NCBI RefSeq assembly: GCF_013371465.1
Contig: NZ_JABWDU010000001.1
Coordinates: 434,001-498,000, forward strand
Length of the DNA: 64,000 nt
Direction: 5' to 3'
DNA from: Ensifer oleiphilus
Lineage (GTDB): Bacteria > Pseudomonadota > Alphaproteobacteria > Rhizobiales > Rhizobiaceae
The notes below the pieces were generated by a model. That model saw only the letters and a program-made list of their open reading frames with translations. It made no database searches and was not told the DNA's origin. The position numbers and the translations under genes are program-made. Of this stretch, positions 1 to 8,029 are shown piece by piece; the stretch's first letter is position 1; each line of letters begins with the position of its first letter.

Positions 1-231
1 GAGCGGTATGCGGTACTGGATCGGCTTGCGGACGCTGAGTTTACGAAATTGCGCTACCCCGGCGACAAAGAACTGCGCAAGTGCGCACAGCGATTGGCGC
101 GGCAACATGATGCCAAGGTCGAGGATAAGTTGTTCGTTCAGAATGGGATCGACCTGAGCCTCAAATGGTTCGACGAGTGGTTGGCCGATTATAGAACGAG
201 AAAAAGGCTGGAAACACAGACGGTTAAGTGA
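1..231 (+). CDS. 3' end of an unrecognised gene (partial)
   Basis: An open frame enters from the left edge and stops at a TGA ending at 231, giving the last 76 residues of a protein. The piece is hydrophilic and charged (Arg/Lys/Asp-rich) with a tail reading WFDEWLADYRTRKRLE, and has no membrane segment. I do not recognise the family. Being just upstream of an AlpA-like gene, it could be the end of an integrase or replication gene, but no catalytic tyrosine motif is visible, so this is only a positional guess. Confidence 0.5.
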   Translation, partial: ERYAVLDRLADAEFTKLRYPGDKELRKCAQRLARQHDAKVEDKLFVQNGIDLSLKWFDEWLADYRTRKRLETQTVK

Positions 232-334
232 GATCAAGCCAGGGCTTTGAGTTAAAAACGGGCAAGAACCGGCGGTTCCATTGCCTATGCCGCAATATCA
301 TTCATCTCGTCGCAACAAACATCGAGATGAAGCA

Positions 335-532
335 ATGGAAATCAAAGATCCACTTCTTACCGTGCGCGAAAGCGCGGAGGTCTTGCAAATCAGCGTCCCA
401 ACGTTTTGGCGCCGGGTCGCGGATGGGACAGTACCTCGACCCTTGAAAATTGGCTCTCTCTCTCGCTGGCCTCGCTCGGAAATCATGACCGTCATCGAGC
501 ACGCCAAAGCCTCGCGTTCCAATATGGCGTAG
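335..532 (+). CDS. AlpA-like helix-turn-helix protein (excisionase/regulator)
   Basis: A 65-residue protein with the layout of AlpA/excisionase-type winged-helix proteins: LLTVRESAEVLQISVPTFWRRV, then a wing-like stretch PRPLKIGSLSRWPRSEI in which the SxRWxxxEI pattern is typical of the family. I chose the ATG at 335, preceded by a purine-rich GAGATGAAG, over an in-frame start at 281. Such proteins control excision or integrase expression in integrative elements, and this fits its place at the head of the operon. It is followed after 9 bases by a chain of overlapping genes, which suggests one transcript through the primase-polymerase. Family assignment is confident; its role in this element is inferred. 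Confidence 0.8.
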   Translation: MEIKDPLLTVRESAEVLQISVPTFWRRVADGTVPRPLKIGSLSRWPRSEIMTVIEHAKASRSNMA

Positions 533-541
533 GGGGAAGCC

Positions 542-742
542 ATGTCATTACAAAAGAAAAACCCGGCTGCGCGGGCAGGCGCAGTCCGGGTCAACGTTCT
601 CGCTAGTGTCAAAACCAGCTCCTCCAATCTTACCGAACAGCGTTCTTTCAGTCTATCCGTGTGTAACTGTTCGTTCGGAAGCGCGCCGCGCAACCGGACA
701 TGTGCGCGAGTTGCCCTCCTTTGGTTCAGGGGAGGCATATGA
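542..742 (+). CDS. Small hypothetical protein in the island operon
   Basis: A 66-residue frame with a strong Shine-Dalgarno (AGGGGGA) just before its ATG, starting 9 bases after the AlpA-like gene and overlapping the next gene by 4 bases (ATGA). No family is recognised; the C-terminal half is rich in Arg, Cys and Ser. Its first 50 bases also contain a GC-rich inverted repeat (ACCCGGCTGCGC with a near-complement 6 bases later), which could be a structure in the transcript. The overlap chain is the main argument that it is translated; composition alone would not convince. Confidence 0.5.
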   Translation: MSLQKKNPAARAGAVRVNVLASVKTSSSNLTEQRSFSLSVCNCSFGSAPRNRTCARVALLWFRGGI

Positions 743-1029
743 GCAAGATTTTCATAACAATACGGCTGCTTCCTGACGGGGCGTCTCACACACTGTTTGG
801 TCGGGTCGCCTGGGCACTGGAGCAGTTAATAGACGCAGGAAGTGTGGGGTGCACTCCAGTTACGCATCCTGGGCCGCGCTGGAGCTCCTACGTGCATCTT
901 CTCCGCATACGAGGCCTAGAAGTCGACACACTGAGGGAGAGCCACGGAGGGCAGTTCCCGGGCACACACGCACGTTATGTACTGTGCTCGCCGGTCGAGG
1001 TTCTCCAGAGCTGGAGGGATCGAAGGTGA
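739..1029 (+). CDS. Small conserved island protein, possible winged-helix
   Basis: A 96-residue protein starting at the ATG at 739, which follows GGGGAGG; an upstream in-frame start at 700 lacks such a site. It begins SKIFITIRLLPDGASHTLFG and continues with a segment on Thr-Pro-Gly-Pro-Arg-Trp followed by a 'RIRGLEVDT' strand and a 'HGGQFPGTHARYVL' strand, reminiscent of a small winged-helix domain (helix, helix, beta-wing). I recall similar proteins beside primase-polymerases in rhizobial islands, but cannot name the family. It overlaps its neighbours by 4 bases on both sides, so it is probably translationally coupled. Confidence 0.7.
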   Translation: MSKIFITIRLLPDGASHTLFGRVAWALEQLIDAGSVGCTPVTHPGPRWSSYVHLLRIRGLEVDTLRESHGGQFPGTHARYVLCSPVEVLQSWRDRR

Positions 1030-1277
1030 CCGATCCAAAGCGCATTGCCGAGAAGAAGGCGGTTGCAGTTTGGTTCTGGGATTGGCGGCCCGCTTCCATC
1101 GCCCCCTCGAACCGTTCCAGAGCGATGCAGGAACAAGGTGCTCCACAAAGTTGTGGGTCATCGCCATCGCATGTCGTGAACTTCCTCAAGGCGAAATACG
1201 ACCTGAAGCCTTGGAGGCCTGCGAAGCCTGTAAACCAGCGCAAGAGTATAGCGGCGAGCGGGATGGCCGCTAACTGA
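1026..1277 (+). CDS. Small hypothetical protein (island operon)
   Basis: An 83-residue frame from a GTG that overlaps the preceding stop by 4 bases; its own TGA overlaps the next ATG by one base (TGATG). The protein is basic, Trp-rich near the N-terminus (VWFWDW) and Ser/Pro-rich in the middle. No family is recognised. Other frames across the interval are also open, but only this one has tight junctions at both ends, which is why it was chosen. A role with the primase-polymerase downstream is inferred from coupling only. Confidence 0.5.
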   Translation: MTDPKRIAEKKAVAVWFWDWRPASIAPSNRSRAMQEQGAPQSCGSSPSHVVNFLKAKYDLKPWRPAKPVNQRKSIAASGMAAN

Positions 1278-2275
1278 TGGGAGCGTTTGCAGAGTGGCAA
1301 CCTCGATACGCTGAACATGGCATTGCTACGTTCCCCGTCGACATTCTTGATGACGGTCGGAAAAAGCCAGCCGTTGGCGGCTATCTCAAGCTGGGGGCTC
1401 AGTACAGCTCCCAGCTCACATTGAAATTCGGCGGACATAATGCTCTCGGGCTGGCATGCCGCAGAAACAAAATCACCGTGCTCGATGTGGATACCCCCGA
1501 CGAACGCGTCTTGGCTGACGCAATCAGCAGGCACGGGGTCACGCCCTTCATCGTCCGCAGCGGGTCAGGCAACTGGCAGGCTTGGTACAAAAACAGCGGA
1601 GAGCGTCGCCGCATTCGCCCAGACGCGCACGTTCCAATTGATATCCTCGGCGACGGATATGTGGTGGCCCCGCCATCGCTTGCGCGCAAGGGTAGATACC
1701 AGCTCGTGCAAGGCAGCATGGACGACCTCGACCGCCTGCCGCCGATGAAACTTGTTATCGACACCATCGAAACGCCGAAACCGAAAGCGCTAGCCAGCAC
1801 TCTCCGCGAAGGGGACGGCCGGAACAATTCGCTCTTTCATCGCGCGCTTCGATCCGCCCGCCATGCCAAATCCGAAGAGGAGCTTATTCAGATGATAGCT
1901 CATGCTAACCAGCAGTTCGCGGAGCCTCTGCTAATGGACGAGGTGCTAGGCGTTTCACACTCGGCGTGGGGATACAAGGAAAAGGGCCGCCTTATGGTTT
2001 CTGGCGGCGAGGCTACGGCCGTCATCTTCAAGAGTGACATGGATCACCTTTGGGACACGCCGAACGCAATGGCGCTCCTGATCCGGTTGCGTCTCGCGCA
2101 CGGATACCGAAATGGCGGGACATTCGCACTTGCACAGGCCATAGCTGCATCCATGGGGCTGAGCGTCCCAACATATCGCGCGGCGCGTGATGTTCTTGTC
2201 GACCGCTGCTTTCTCGAAATCATCCACCCCGGCGGCAGAGGCAAGAATGATCCGCCTATCGCTCGACTTTTGTGA
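1277..2275 (+). CDS. Bifunctional primase/polymerase (AEP superfamily)
   Basis: A 332-residue protein with an N-terminal primase-polymerase domain (about residues 5-165) of the archaeo-eukaryotic primase type. It shows the metal-binding motif VLDVDTPD near residue 73, the SGSGNWQAWYK strand, and the later PIDILGDGYVVAPPS motif. The C-terminal half is helical and lacks a visible helicase; it could be a DNA-binding or PriCT-like region. Such enzymes prime or replicate plasmids, phages and integrative elements. It is the last gene of a block with overlapping junctions. The start overlaps the upstream stop by one base. Catalytic competence looks intact at the first Asp pair. Confidence 0.88.
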   Translation: MGAFAEWQPRYAEHGIATFPVDILDDGRKKPAVGGYLKLGAQYSSQLTLKFGGHNALGLACRRNKITVLDVDTPDERVLADAISRHGVTPFIVRSGSGNWQAWYKNSGERRRIRPDAHVPIDILGDGYVVAPPSLARKGRYQLVQGSMDDLDRLPPMKLVIDTIETPKPKALASTLREGDGRNNSLFHRALRSARHAKSEEELIQMIAHANQQFAEPLLMDEVLGVSHSAWGYKEKGRLMVSGGEATAVIFKSDMDHLWDTPNAMALLIRLRLAHGYRNGGTFALAQAIAASMGLSVPTYRAARDVLVDRCFLEIIHPGGRGKNDPPIARLL

Positions 2276-2417
2276 GGAGGTCTGGAAGGTGCAAAATTCT
2301 TGCAACTATATAACTAGACACCCCCCTCCTGTTCTCTCCCCATCTTGGGTCAGGAGCCCAGGCTCCCCTTTAAGTGCACGCCTCCGCACACGAGGCCAGA
2401 GAGAAGCGCATGGCTGG

Positions 2418-2442
2418 AAATGGTCTCACCATGAGACATTTT
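2418..2442. repeat. Island palindrome, copy 1 (divergent)
   Basis: Core GTCTCACCATGAGAC (GTCTC-N5-GAGAC) flanked by AAAT.. and ..ATTTT. This is the most divergent copy on its left side because of an extra G before the core. It sits between the primase-polymerase gene and the convergent membrane-protein gene, so it is not inside a coding region. Confidence 0.75.
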
Positions 2443-2488
2443 GCGCGGTGCAGGATAGCAAACTCTCGGGCGAGCAGCAGTTCTTGGC

Positions 2489-2800
2489 TCACATCATCAT
2501 ATGCAAATACAGCCGCGAGCATTCTTTCGCTAGCAGTGCAACTGGCCAGATCAGAGCGAGGGACACCGCCCAAGCTATGTATCGCCCAAGCCTGTTTCCG
2601 ATTTTCTCCACTAGTTCGCGGCCTTGCCTGTGATTAAAATCGAGGTGACTTTCGTCTGGCCGCGGAACGAATTGCCAAGTTATCAAATCGTCGTTGTGTT
2701 TAATCCACCAATCACAAATGCGCGGTGGCAAGAAAACTAAACTCAAAATCAACACTGGGATGTAGAGAAGGAGATAAAACCCCTCGAACATGTCGTGCAC
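2489..2800 (-). CDS. Small two-helix membrane protein, unknown
   Basis: A 103-residue protein with two hydrophobic segments, FEGFYLLLYIPVLILSLVF near the N-terminus and IAWAVSLALIWPVALLA near the C-terminus, separated by a polar loop of about 40 residues rich in Asp, His and Arg. The GTG start at 2800 is preceded by GGGGAAA at suitable distance; an internal ATG at 2791 is the alternative. No family is recognised. It lies alone between two copies of the island palindrome. Small two-helix proteins are common as effectors or accessory factors in phage-defence islands, but nothing here proves that. Confidence 0.6.
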   Translation of the reverse strand: MHDMFEGFYLLLYIPVLILSLVFLPPRICDWWIKHNDDLITWQFVPRPDESHLDFNHRQGRELVEKIGNRLGRYIAWAVSLALIWPVALLAKECSRLYLHMMM

Positions 2801-2892
2801 AAAAGTTTCCCCATAGTGGTTGCGCTATCGCCAGCGGCTCAGAGACGCCCTCCGAACCTGGCGACTTATCTGCGGTGCCGGTTCTCTGCCGA

Positions 2893-2917
2893 AAATGTCT
2901 CGTCGTGAGACAGTTTT
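2893..2917. repeat. Island palindrome, copy 2
   Basis: Core GTCTCGTCGTGAGAC with AAAT on the left and a T-run on the right. The symmetry extends further: CTGCCG at 2887 faces CGGCGGCAG at 2921. It lies upstream of the membrane-protein gene and downstream of the 84-residue gene, both on the minus strand. Confidence 0.85.
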
Positions 2918-2954
2918 TCTCGGCGGCAGATTGGCACGTTCTACCGCGCAGGCA

Positions 2955-3209
2955 TCAGCCTTGGTCCTCGGCCTTTCGCTCCTGTAGAGCGTCGTACGCC
3001 CTCTGTGTCGCGGCCTCAATCTCGTCCTCGCGCATAAGATACTTCCGCCCAAGAGCATTGCCTGCCTTGCTGATTTCCATTTCCAATTCCGCCTTAATAC
3101 GGTGGAACTCCTTCGCCCTTTCGTGGATGTTCCTGATCCCTCGAACCCGCCACTTCGCTATGGCCTCCGGACTATCCCAGTCAGGGTCGTATTCAGGCTC
3201 CGTAGACAT
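2955..3209 (-). CDS. Hypothetical charged protein
   Basis: An 84-residue hydrophilic protein, strongly charged, predicted largely helical (long Glu/Lys/Arg/Ala stretch from about residue 20 onward), with no membrane segment. The start at 3209 is chosen because GGAGG, which overlaps the end of the upstream gene, lies 5 bases before this ATG; an in-frame start at 3239 would overlap the upstream gene by 29 bases. The one-base gap to the upstream membrane-protein gene implies a two-gene operon and coupled translation. Family not recognised. Confidence 0.65.
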   Translation of the reverse strand: MSTEPEYDPDWDSPEAIAKWRVRGIRNIHERAKEFHRIKAELEMEISKAGNALGRKYLMREDEIEAATQRAYDALQERKAEDQG

Positions 3210-3210
3210 C

Positions 3211-3735
3211 TCAGCCTCCGATTTGCGTGGCGCACTCATTGGCGCGCTTTGTCGCCAAGGTCATCAACTCTGGAACGTCCTGAATTTTGTCAGTCAACGG
3301 CTTGAATGCTAGAAACGTTGTGCTGGTAGACCACACAAGCGCTGCATCCAAACTATCGGACATGCACCTGCAATACAGGGTTCGTTTTTCGGCCGTTAGC
3401 TGAGCAGTGTAGGTATTTTTTGTAAGGCATGATGTCTCCACACTGACATGCGCCTCGGTGATTTCGGAAGTAACCAATCCTGCAATCGCAAACAAAAAAC
3501 CCATCAGGAATATCGAATAGCGCACCAGTAGACCCGACACGCTTCTTCCGCCTTTCACGACGAAGTAACCAATAGCAGTCGGAGGCAGGATGGCCCCCAA
3601 ACCCTCGCCCCAGCTTTGCTGTACGCCAGCGCAGACCACTAAGCCGAAGATGCACGCCAAAGCAAAAACAAGCCAATGACGACCAACGCTCGCCCGTTGG
3701 CTTACTAACACGGCAGGCGCCAGCTTCTCGTTCAT
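3211..3735 (-). CDS. Hypothetical membrane protein
   Basis: A 174-residue protein with hydrophobic segments WLVFALACIFGLVVCAGV, LGAILPPTAIGYFVV and YSIFLMGFLFAIAGLVT in the N-terminal half, followed by a soluble C-terminal domain carrying four Cys residues (one pair as CRC) that may form disulphides if periplasmic. ATG 3735 is preferred over GTG 3744 because a GGAG element is too close to the GTG. It is followed immediately by the 84-residue gene. No family recognised. Cargo of the island between palindromes 2 and 3; function unknown. Confidence 0.65.
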   Translation of the reverse strand: MNEKLAPAVLVSQRASVGRHWLVFALACIFGLVVCAGVQQSWGEGLGAILPPTAIGYFVVKGGRSVSGLLVRYSIFLMGFLFAIAGLVTSEITEAHVSVETSCLTKNTYTAQLTAEKRTLYCRCMSDSLDAALVWSTSTTFLAFKPLTDKIQDVPELMTLATKRANECATQIGG

Positions 3736-3873
3736 ACCGCTCACAACTCCATCTGCCTTAGTGTCGTTGGCCCACGCTGTGGAGCATCGATTGGTTGTAA
3801 AGTACTGCCAAACTCCTAATCAGAGATCAACAGTCCGTCGATTACCGCGCCGTCAATAGTGCTTCGTCTTGCT

Positions 3874-4146
3874 ATGGATGCACGGCAAATTATGGGCTGG
3901 AACCTTCGGTTGCTCAGGGTCGAGCGAGGCCTGTCTCAAGAGCGGCTTGCGTTTGAAGCTAGGATCGACCGCGCCTATGTGGGCCGCGTCGAGCGAGGGA
4001 TGGAAAACGTCACGATTGCGACTATAGAAGCCTTGGCTCGCGCGCTTGACGTGCCCGTCGCGATGCTCTTTTCACAGCCCGACAGTAATGCTTCCCAACC
4101 GAAACCATTGAGGGCAGGCAGGAAACCAAAAGGGAGTGAACAGTAA
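3874..4146 (+). CDS. XRE-family transcriptional regulator
   Basis: A 90-residue protein consisting of a Cro/CI-type helix-turn-helix (residues about 5-65: GWNLRLLRVERGLSQERLAF, then IDRAYVGRVERGMENVTIATIEALARAL) and a short basic tail (RAGRKPKGSEQ). The pattern 'GLSQE.LA....D..Y.. .ERG..N.t' is diagnostic. ATG 3874 is used; an in-frame GTG at 3859 is possible. Such small regulators usually repress a neighbouring restriction or defence operon. The island palindrome at 4231, 85 bases downstream and in front of hsdR, is a candidate operator, though this is inference. Confidence 0.85.
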   Translation: MDARQIMGWNLRLLRVERGLSQERLAFEARIDRAYVGRVERGMENVTIATIEALARALDVPVAMLFSQPDSNASQPKPLRAGRKPKGSEQ

Positions 4147-4553
4147 GCGCCAGGGGACAACCTCGGAGAGGTCTAACCTTCTCGATTACTGCACTGCACA
4201 TCGGCCCCAAGGGGGTGGTCGCCTAGTAAGAAATGTCTCGTCGCGAGACATTTTTCAGGGCTGCGTGGGCATCACAGCCGTATCCAGGCTTTCGCGGACA
4301 TCGTTTTGTCCCTCAACAACCTATGCGCCGCCAACATCCCATTAATAGCTGGCTTGAGGCAGCGTTGCTGCCGCCGAGTTGCGTTGTTCCATCGGCCTTC
4401 GAGTATCACCTATTCGCCGCGGAGTTTATTCCCGGTTATCAGGGACAATGTGTTCGATGACCATGGTTTCAGAAATCTGCAACTCCAGTTTGCCTGCCCT
4501 TGGGACGTGTGGCATGGTCCGCTCGTGGGCGGTAAGAAGCATTGGGCGGGGCA
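4147..4553 (+). other. 407-base gap upstream of hsdR
   Basis: No convincing gene. It holds palindrome copy 3 (4231-4255) and presumably the hsdR promoter; I see no confident -35/-10 pair. Short open frames here lack good start contexts. Confidence 0.6.
4231..4255. repeat. Island palindrome, copy 3 (perfect)
   Basis: The most regular copy: two perfect 10-base arms (AAATGTCTCG and CGAGACATTT) around TCG, followed by more T. It is located between the XRE gene and hsdR. A rho-independent terminator reading is possible because a T-run follows the stem, but a 3-base loop and recurrence between modules argue for a protein-binding or recombination site. Confidence 0.9.
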
Positions 4554-7500
4554 TTGTCGGTAAATTTCGACCATCTGAAATCGCTGAGTCCCGAACTCCA
4601 GCGTCTGGGCACGCTTGCTGAACGCTTCTTTGCAGATGACGCCAATACCTCGCTGATCAAAAGCCGTCAGTTCGGCGAATACATGGTCAAGGAGATCGCC
4701 GCGCTCTCCGGTGTCTATGATCCCGCAGCCCGTGAGACAACGCACGATCTGCTTCGGCGGCTCGCGACCCAGCAGATTCTGCCGCGCGAGGTGGCCGACA
4801 TCTTCCACGCCGTGCGCAAGAGCGGCAACGAGGCGACCCACAATCTGGCAGGGTCACCGACCGAGGCGCTGGCCGCCCTCAAGTTCTGCCGGGCGCTGGG
4901 CGTCTGGTATCGCCGCACCTACGGACGCGATCCGAACTTTAGAGCCGGCCCCTTCGTCCCTCCCAAGGCTTCCGCCGATATCGATCAGGCAACTCAGGCA
5001 GAACTGGTCACGCTCCGTCGGCAGGTGAGGGAAGCCGAGGCGCAACTCGCGGCCGCCCATGCCTCGGCGGAAGAACTCGCAAAGGCCCGTGCCGCAGCCG
5101 ATGAACTCGCCCGACAGGCTGCCGCTGACAACGCGGTCTGGGAACAAACGGCCGTCGAGATGGAGGCCGATCAGGCCGAGCTTTCCCGCAAGCTCGCGGA
5201 GCTGCAGAAGGCGGCGCAGGCCCAGCCGCAACAATTGCAGATGGAGTTCAAGCAGGCAGGCCTTCAGGCCGCGAGCCGGTTGGAACTCGACGAGCGGCAG
5301 ACCCGCCGCCTGATCGACGTCCAACTGGTAGATGCAGGCTGGGAGGCCGACAGCGATCGTCTCAGGTATCAACTGGGCGCGAGCCCGGAAGAAGGCCGGA
5401 ACCTTGCTATCGCCGAGTGGCCGGCAGCCGGTGGACGTGCTGACTATGCGATGTTCATTGGCTTGACGTGCGTCGGTATCATCGAGGCAAAGCGCGAGAG
5501 CGTTGACGTGCCTTCCACGCTCCAGCAGGCCGAGCGCTACGCACGCACCATTGCGCTGCCGCCGGAGAATAGCCATCCGGACGGCCCATGGAAACATGGT
5601 CTCGCCGACCCGCTCCTCGTCCCCTTCGTCTTCGCCACGAATGGCCGCCCTTTCGTCCGCCAGTGGCAGACCAAATCAGGCATCTGGTTCTGCGACCTGC
5701 GGCGCGACACGAACCATCCCCGACCACTGACCGCTTGGTTCTCCCCGAAGGATCTTCTCGACATCCTCGCGACCGATCTCGATGCGGCAGCCCAGGGCCT
5801 TGCCGAGGAGAGCTTTGGCAAGGGCAGGATGCGTCCCTACCAGGAGGACGCAATCGCTGCGATTGAGAACGCGGTCGTCGCTGGCCAACGCGATATCCTC
5901 GTGTCCATGGCAACAGGGACAGGCAAAACGCGCACCAGCATTGCCCTGATGTACCGCCTGCTGAAGCACAAGCGCTTCCGCCGCATCCTCTTCCTGGTTG
6001 ATCGAAAGGCACTCGGTAAACAGACAAGCGACGCCTTGGAAACGACCGAGATCGAAGGCATGCTGAACTTCGCCCAGATCTACAAGGTTGCCGGGTTGGA
6101 GAAAAAGGTCCCGGAAGACGAGGATCAGGTGCAGGTTGCCACCGTCCAGTCCCTGATTGCCCGCATCCTCAACGAACCGGACCCGAGCAAGCGACCGACG
6201 CCTGGGACATTTGATTGCATTATCGTCGACGAAGCGCATCGCGGTTACACACTGGATGCAGAGCTGCGCGAAAGCGATATCGGCTTCCGCAATCTGGACG
6301 ACTATCAGTCAGCCTATCGCCAAATCCTCGACTACTTCGATGCCGTGAAGATAGCGTTGACGGCAACACCTGCGCTTCATACCCGCGAAATCTTCGGTCA
6401 TCCGGTCTTCCACTACGGATACCGTCAGGCTGTCGTGGAAGGCTACCTCAACGATCACCTCCCACCGAAGCGCATCACCACAGCGCTTTCGGAAGCCGGC
6501 ATTCATTTTGAGGGTGGCGAAGAAGTCGAGATCATTGACCGCACGACCGGGCAGATCGACCTTTTCGAGCTCCCGGATGAAGTCTCGCTCGACTATGACG
6601 TCGCCGATTTCAACAAACGGGTTTACTCGGAGGCGTTCAATCGCATCGTCTGCCGGGCGATCGCCACAGAGATACTGCCGGGGAAACCGGGCAAGACGCT
6701 GATCTTCGCTGCCCGCGATGCCCATGCGGATGACATCGTCCGTCTCTTGGTCGGGGAGTTGCGAGAAGAATATGGCAACGACGCAGTGCCGCACGGCATG
6801 GTGATGAAGATCACCGGCAATGTCGACAAGGCCGACGACCTGATACTGAAATTCAAAAACGATCCCTACCCGAAGTACGTCGTCACCGTCGATTTGTTGA
6901 CTACAGGCATCGACGTGCCGACCATCTGCAATCTAGTTTTCGTGCGCAGGGTCAAGAGCCGCATCCTCTACGACCAGATGATCGGCCGTGCCACGCGGTT
7001 GTGCCCTGAAATCGGCAAGGAACATTTCCGCATCTTCGATGCCGTGGACCTCTATGCCGAGTTGCAGGAGATGACGGACATGCGTCCCGTTGTCGTCAAG
7101 CCGGACGCCTCGCTCGGCCAGCTTGTCACTGACCTCGACAAGGCGGAAACAGACGAAGATAAAAGTTGGGTCGCGGGTCAGGTGATCGTCCGCATGCGCG
7201 CCATGGCAAAGCGCATGGATAACGAGACTCGTGATAGCTTTGAGCGGCACACGGGCGAGACGCCGGAAATGGCCGTGCAGCGCCTCGCCACCCATTCCGG
7301 CGCCGAGTTGAAGGATTGGCTGAAATCTCATCCACGCGTGGTCGAACTTCTGGAGCGCCGCCCGGTGCGGAACGGCAGCGACAATGATGGCGTGGTCATC
7401 TCCACCCATGAGGACGAGTTGCTCCGCATCGAGGAAATCTTCGGCAAGAACACCACGCCGGAGGATTACATCACCGGCTTCGAGCGCTTCGTGCGCGAAA

Positions 7501-7964
7501 ACATGAACCAAGTCCCGGCTCTGATCGCCGTCACCCAAAGACCGCGCGACCTCACCCGCAAGGAGCTCTCAGAACTGGCAGGCCTGCTCGACGAGAAGAA
7601 TTACTCCGAAGCCATGTTGCGCGCCGCTTACGGGAAGGCCCGCAATACCGATATCGCCGCCCATATCATAGGCTTCGTCCGCCAGGCGGCGATCGGCGAT
7701 CCGCTCATTCCCTATGCCACGCGCGTCGAAAACGCGATTCTGAGGATTGAAGCTTCGCGTCCTTGGAGCCAGAAGCAGAAAGAATGGCTGCGCCGCATCG
7801 GTCGTGCGCTGAAGGACAAGCCGGTGGCCGATCCGACCCTACTCGATCAAGGCGTCTTTGCCGACAAGGGCGGCTTCAAGCGCATATCACAGGAATTCGA
7901 TGGCGAATTGGAGGATGTCCTGCACTCCTTCAACGAAGCGATCTGGGCACCGTCCGCCGCCTGA
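4554..7964 (+). CDS. hsdR: Type I restriction endonuclease subunit R
   Basis: A 1136-residue motor/nuclease subunit. Residues 1-130 match the DUF4145-type N-terminal region of this HsdR subclass; about 150-230 is an Ala/Glu-rich coiled coil; about 245-315 is the nuclease, with ADYAMF followed by GIIEAKRE (the D..E-x-K metal site). The superfamily-2 helicase follows: ATGTGKT near 452, DEAH near 558, ALTATP near 600. The C-terminal helical part docks to the methyltransferase. The start is TTG at 4554 after GGGCGGGG; a TTG at 4542 is in frame too. The enzyme translocates DNA and cleaves unmodified invader DNA. First gene of the hsdR-M-S operon. Confidence 0.93.
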   Translation: MSVNFDHLKSLSPELQRLGTLAERFFADDANTSLIKSRQFGEYMVKEIAALSGVYDPAARETTHDLLRRLATQQILPREVADIFHAVRKSGNEATHNLAGSPTEALAALKFCRALGVWYRRTYGRDPNFRAGPFVPPKASADIDQATQAELVTLRRQVREAEAQLAAAHASAEELAKARAAADELARQAAADNAVWEQTAVEMEADQAELSRKLAELQKAAQAQPQQLQMEFKQAGLQAASRLELDERQTRRLIDVQLVDAGWEADSDRLRYQLGASPEEGRNLAIAEWPAAGGRADYAMFIGLTCVGIIEAKRESVDVPSTLQQAERYARTIALPPENSHPDGPWKHGLADPLLVPFVFATNGRPFVRQWQTKSGIWFCDLRRDTNHPRPLTAWFSPKDLLDILATDLDAAAQGLAEESFGKGRMRPYQEDAIAAIENAVVAGQRDILVSMATGTGKTRTSIALMYRLLKHKRFRRILFLVDRKALGKQTSDALETTEIEGMLNFAQIYKVAGLEKKVPEDEDQVQVATVQSLIARILNEPDPSKRPTPGTFDCIIVDEAHRGYTLDAELRESDIGFRNLDDYQSAYRQILDYFDAVKIALTATPALHTREIFGHPVFHYGYRQAVVEGYLNDHLPPKRITTALSEAGIHFEGGEEVEIIDRTTGQIDLFELPDEVSLDYDVADFNKRVYSEAFNRIVCRAIATEILPGKPGKTLIFAARDAHADDIVRLLVGELREEYGNDAVPHGMVMKITGNVDKADDLILKFKNDPYPKYVVTVDLLTTGIDVPTICNLVFVRRVKSRILYDQMIGRATRLCPEIGKEHFRIFDAVDLYAELQEMTDMRPVVVKPDASLGQLVTDLDKAETDEDKSWVAGQVIVRMRAMAKRMDNETRDSFERHTGETPEMAVQRLATHSGAELKDWLKSHPRVVELLERRPVRNGSDNDGVVISTHEDELLRIEEIFGKNTTPEDYITGFERFVRENMNQVPALIAVTQRPRDLTRKELSELAGLLDEKNYSEAMLRAAYGKARNTDIAAHIIGFVRQAAIGDPLIPYATRVENAILRIEASRPWSQKQKEWLRRIGRALKDKPVADPTLLDQGVFADKGGFKRISQEFDGELEDVLHSFNEAIWAPSAA

Positions 7965-8029
7965 GTTGACCCATTCCTCCCGCCCGCTAGAAACACTCTA
8001 CCGATCCCGCGTCAGAAGAGAATGCTGCC

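Noticed and set aside
860-1534. 224-residue minus-strand frame across the island operon
   Set aside because: Overlaps the coupled plus-strand genes and the primase-polymerase start; no motif.
4231-4255. Palindrome copy read as a simple rho-independent terminator of the XRE gene
   Set aside because: The loop is 3 bases, four sister copies occur in gaps of differing gene orientation, and copy 1 has a weak T-run; termination alone does not explain the pattern.
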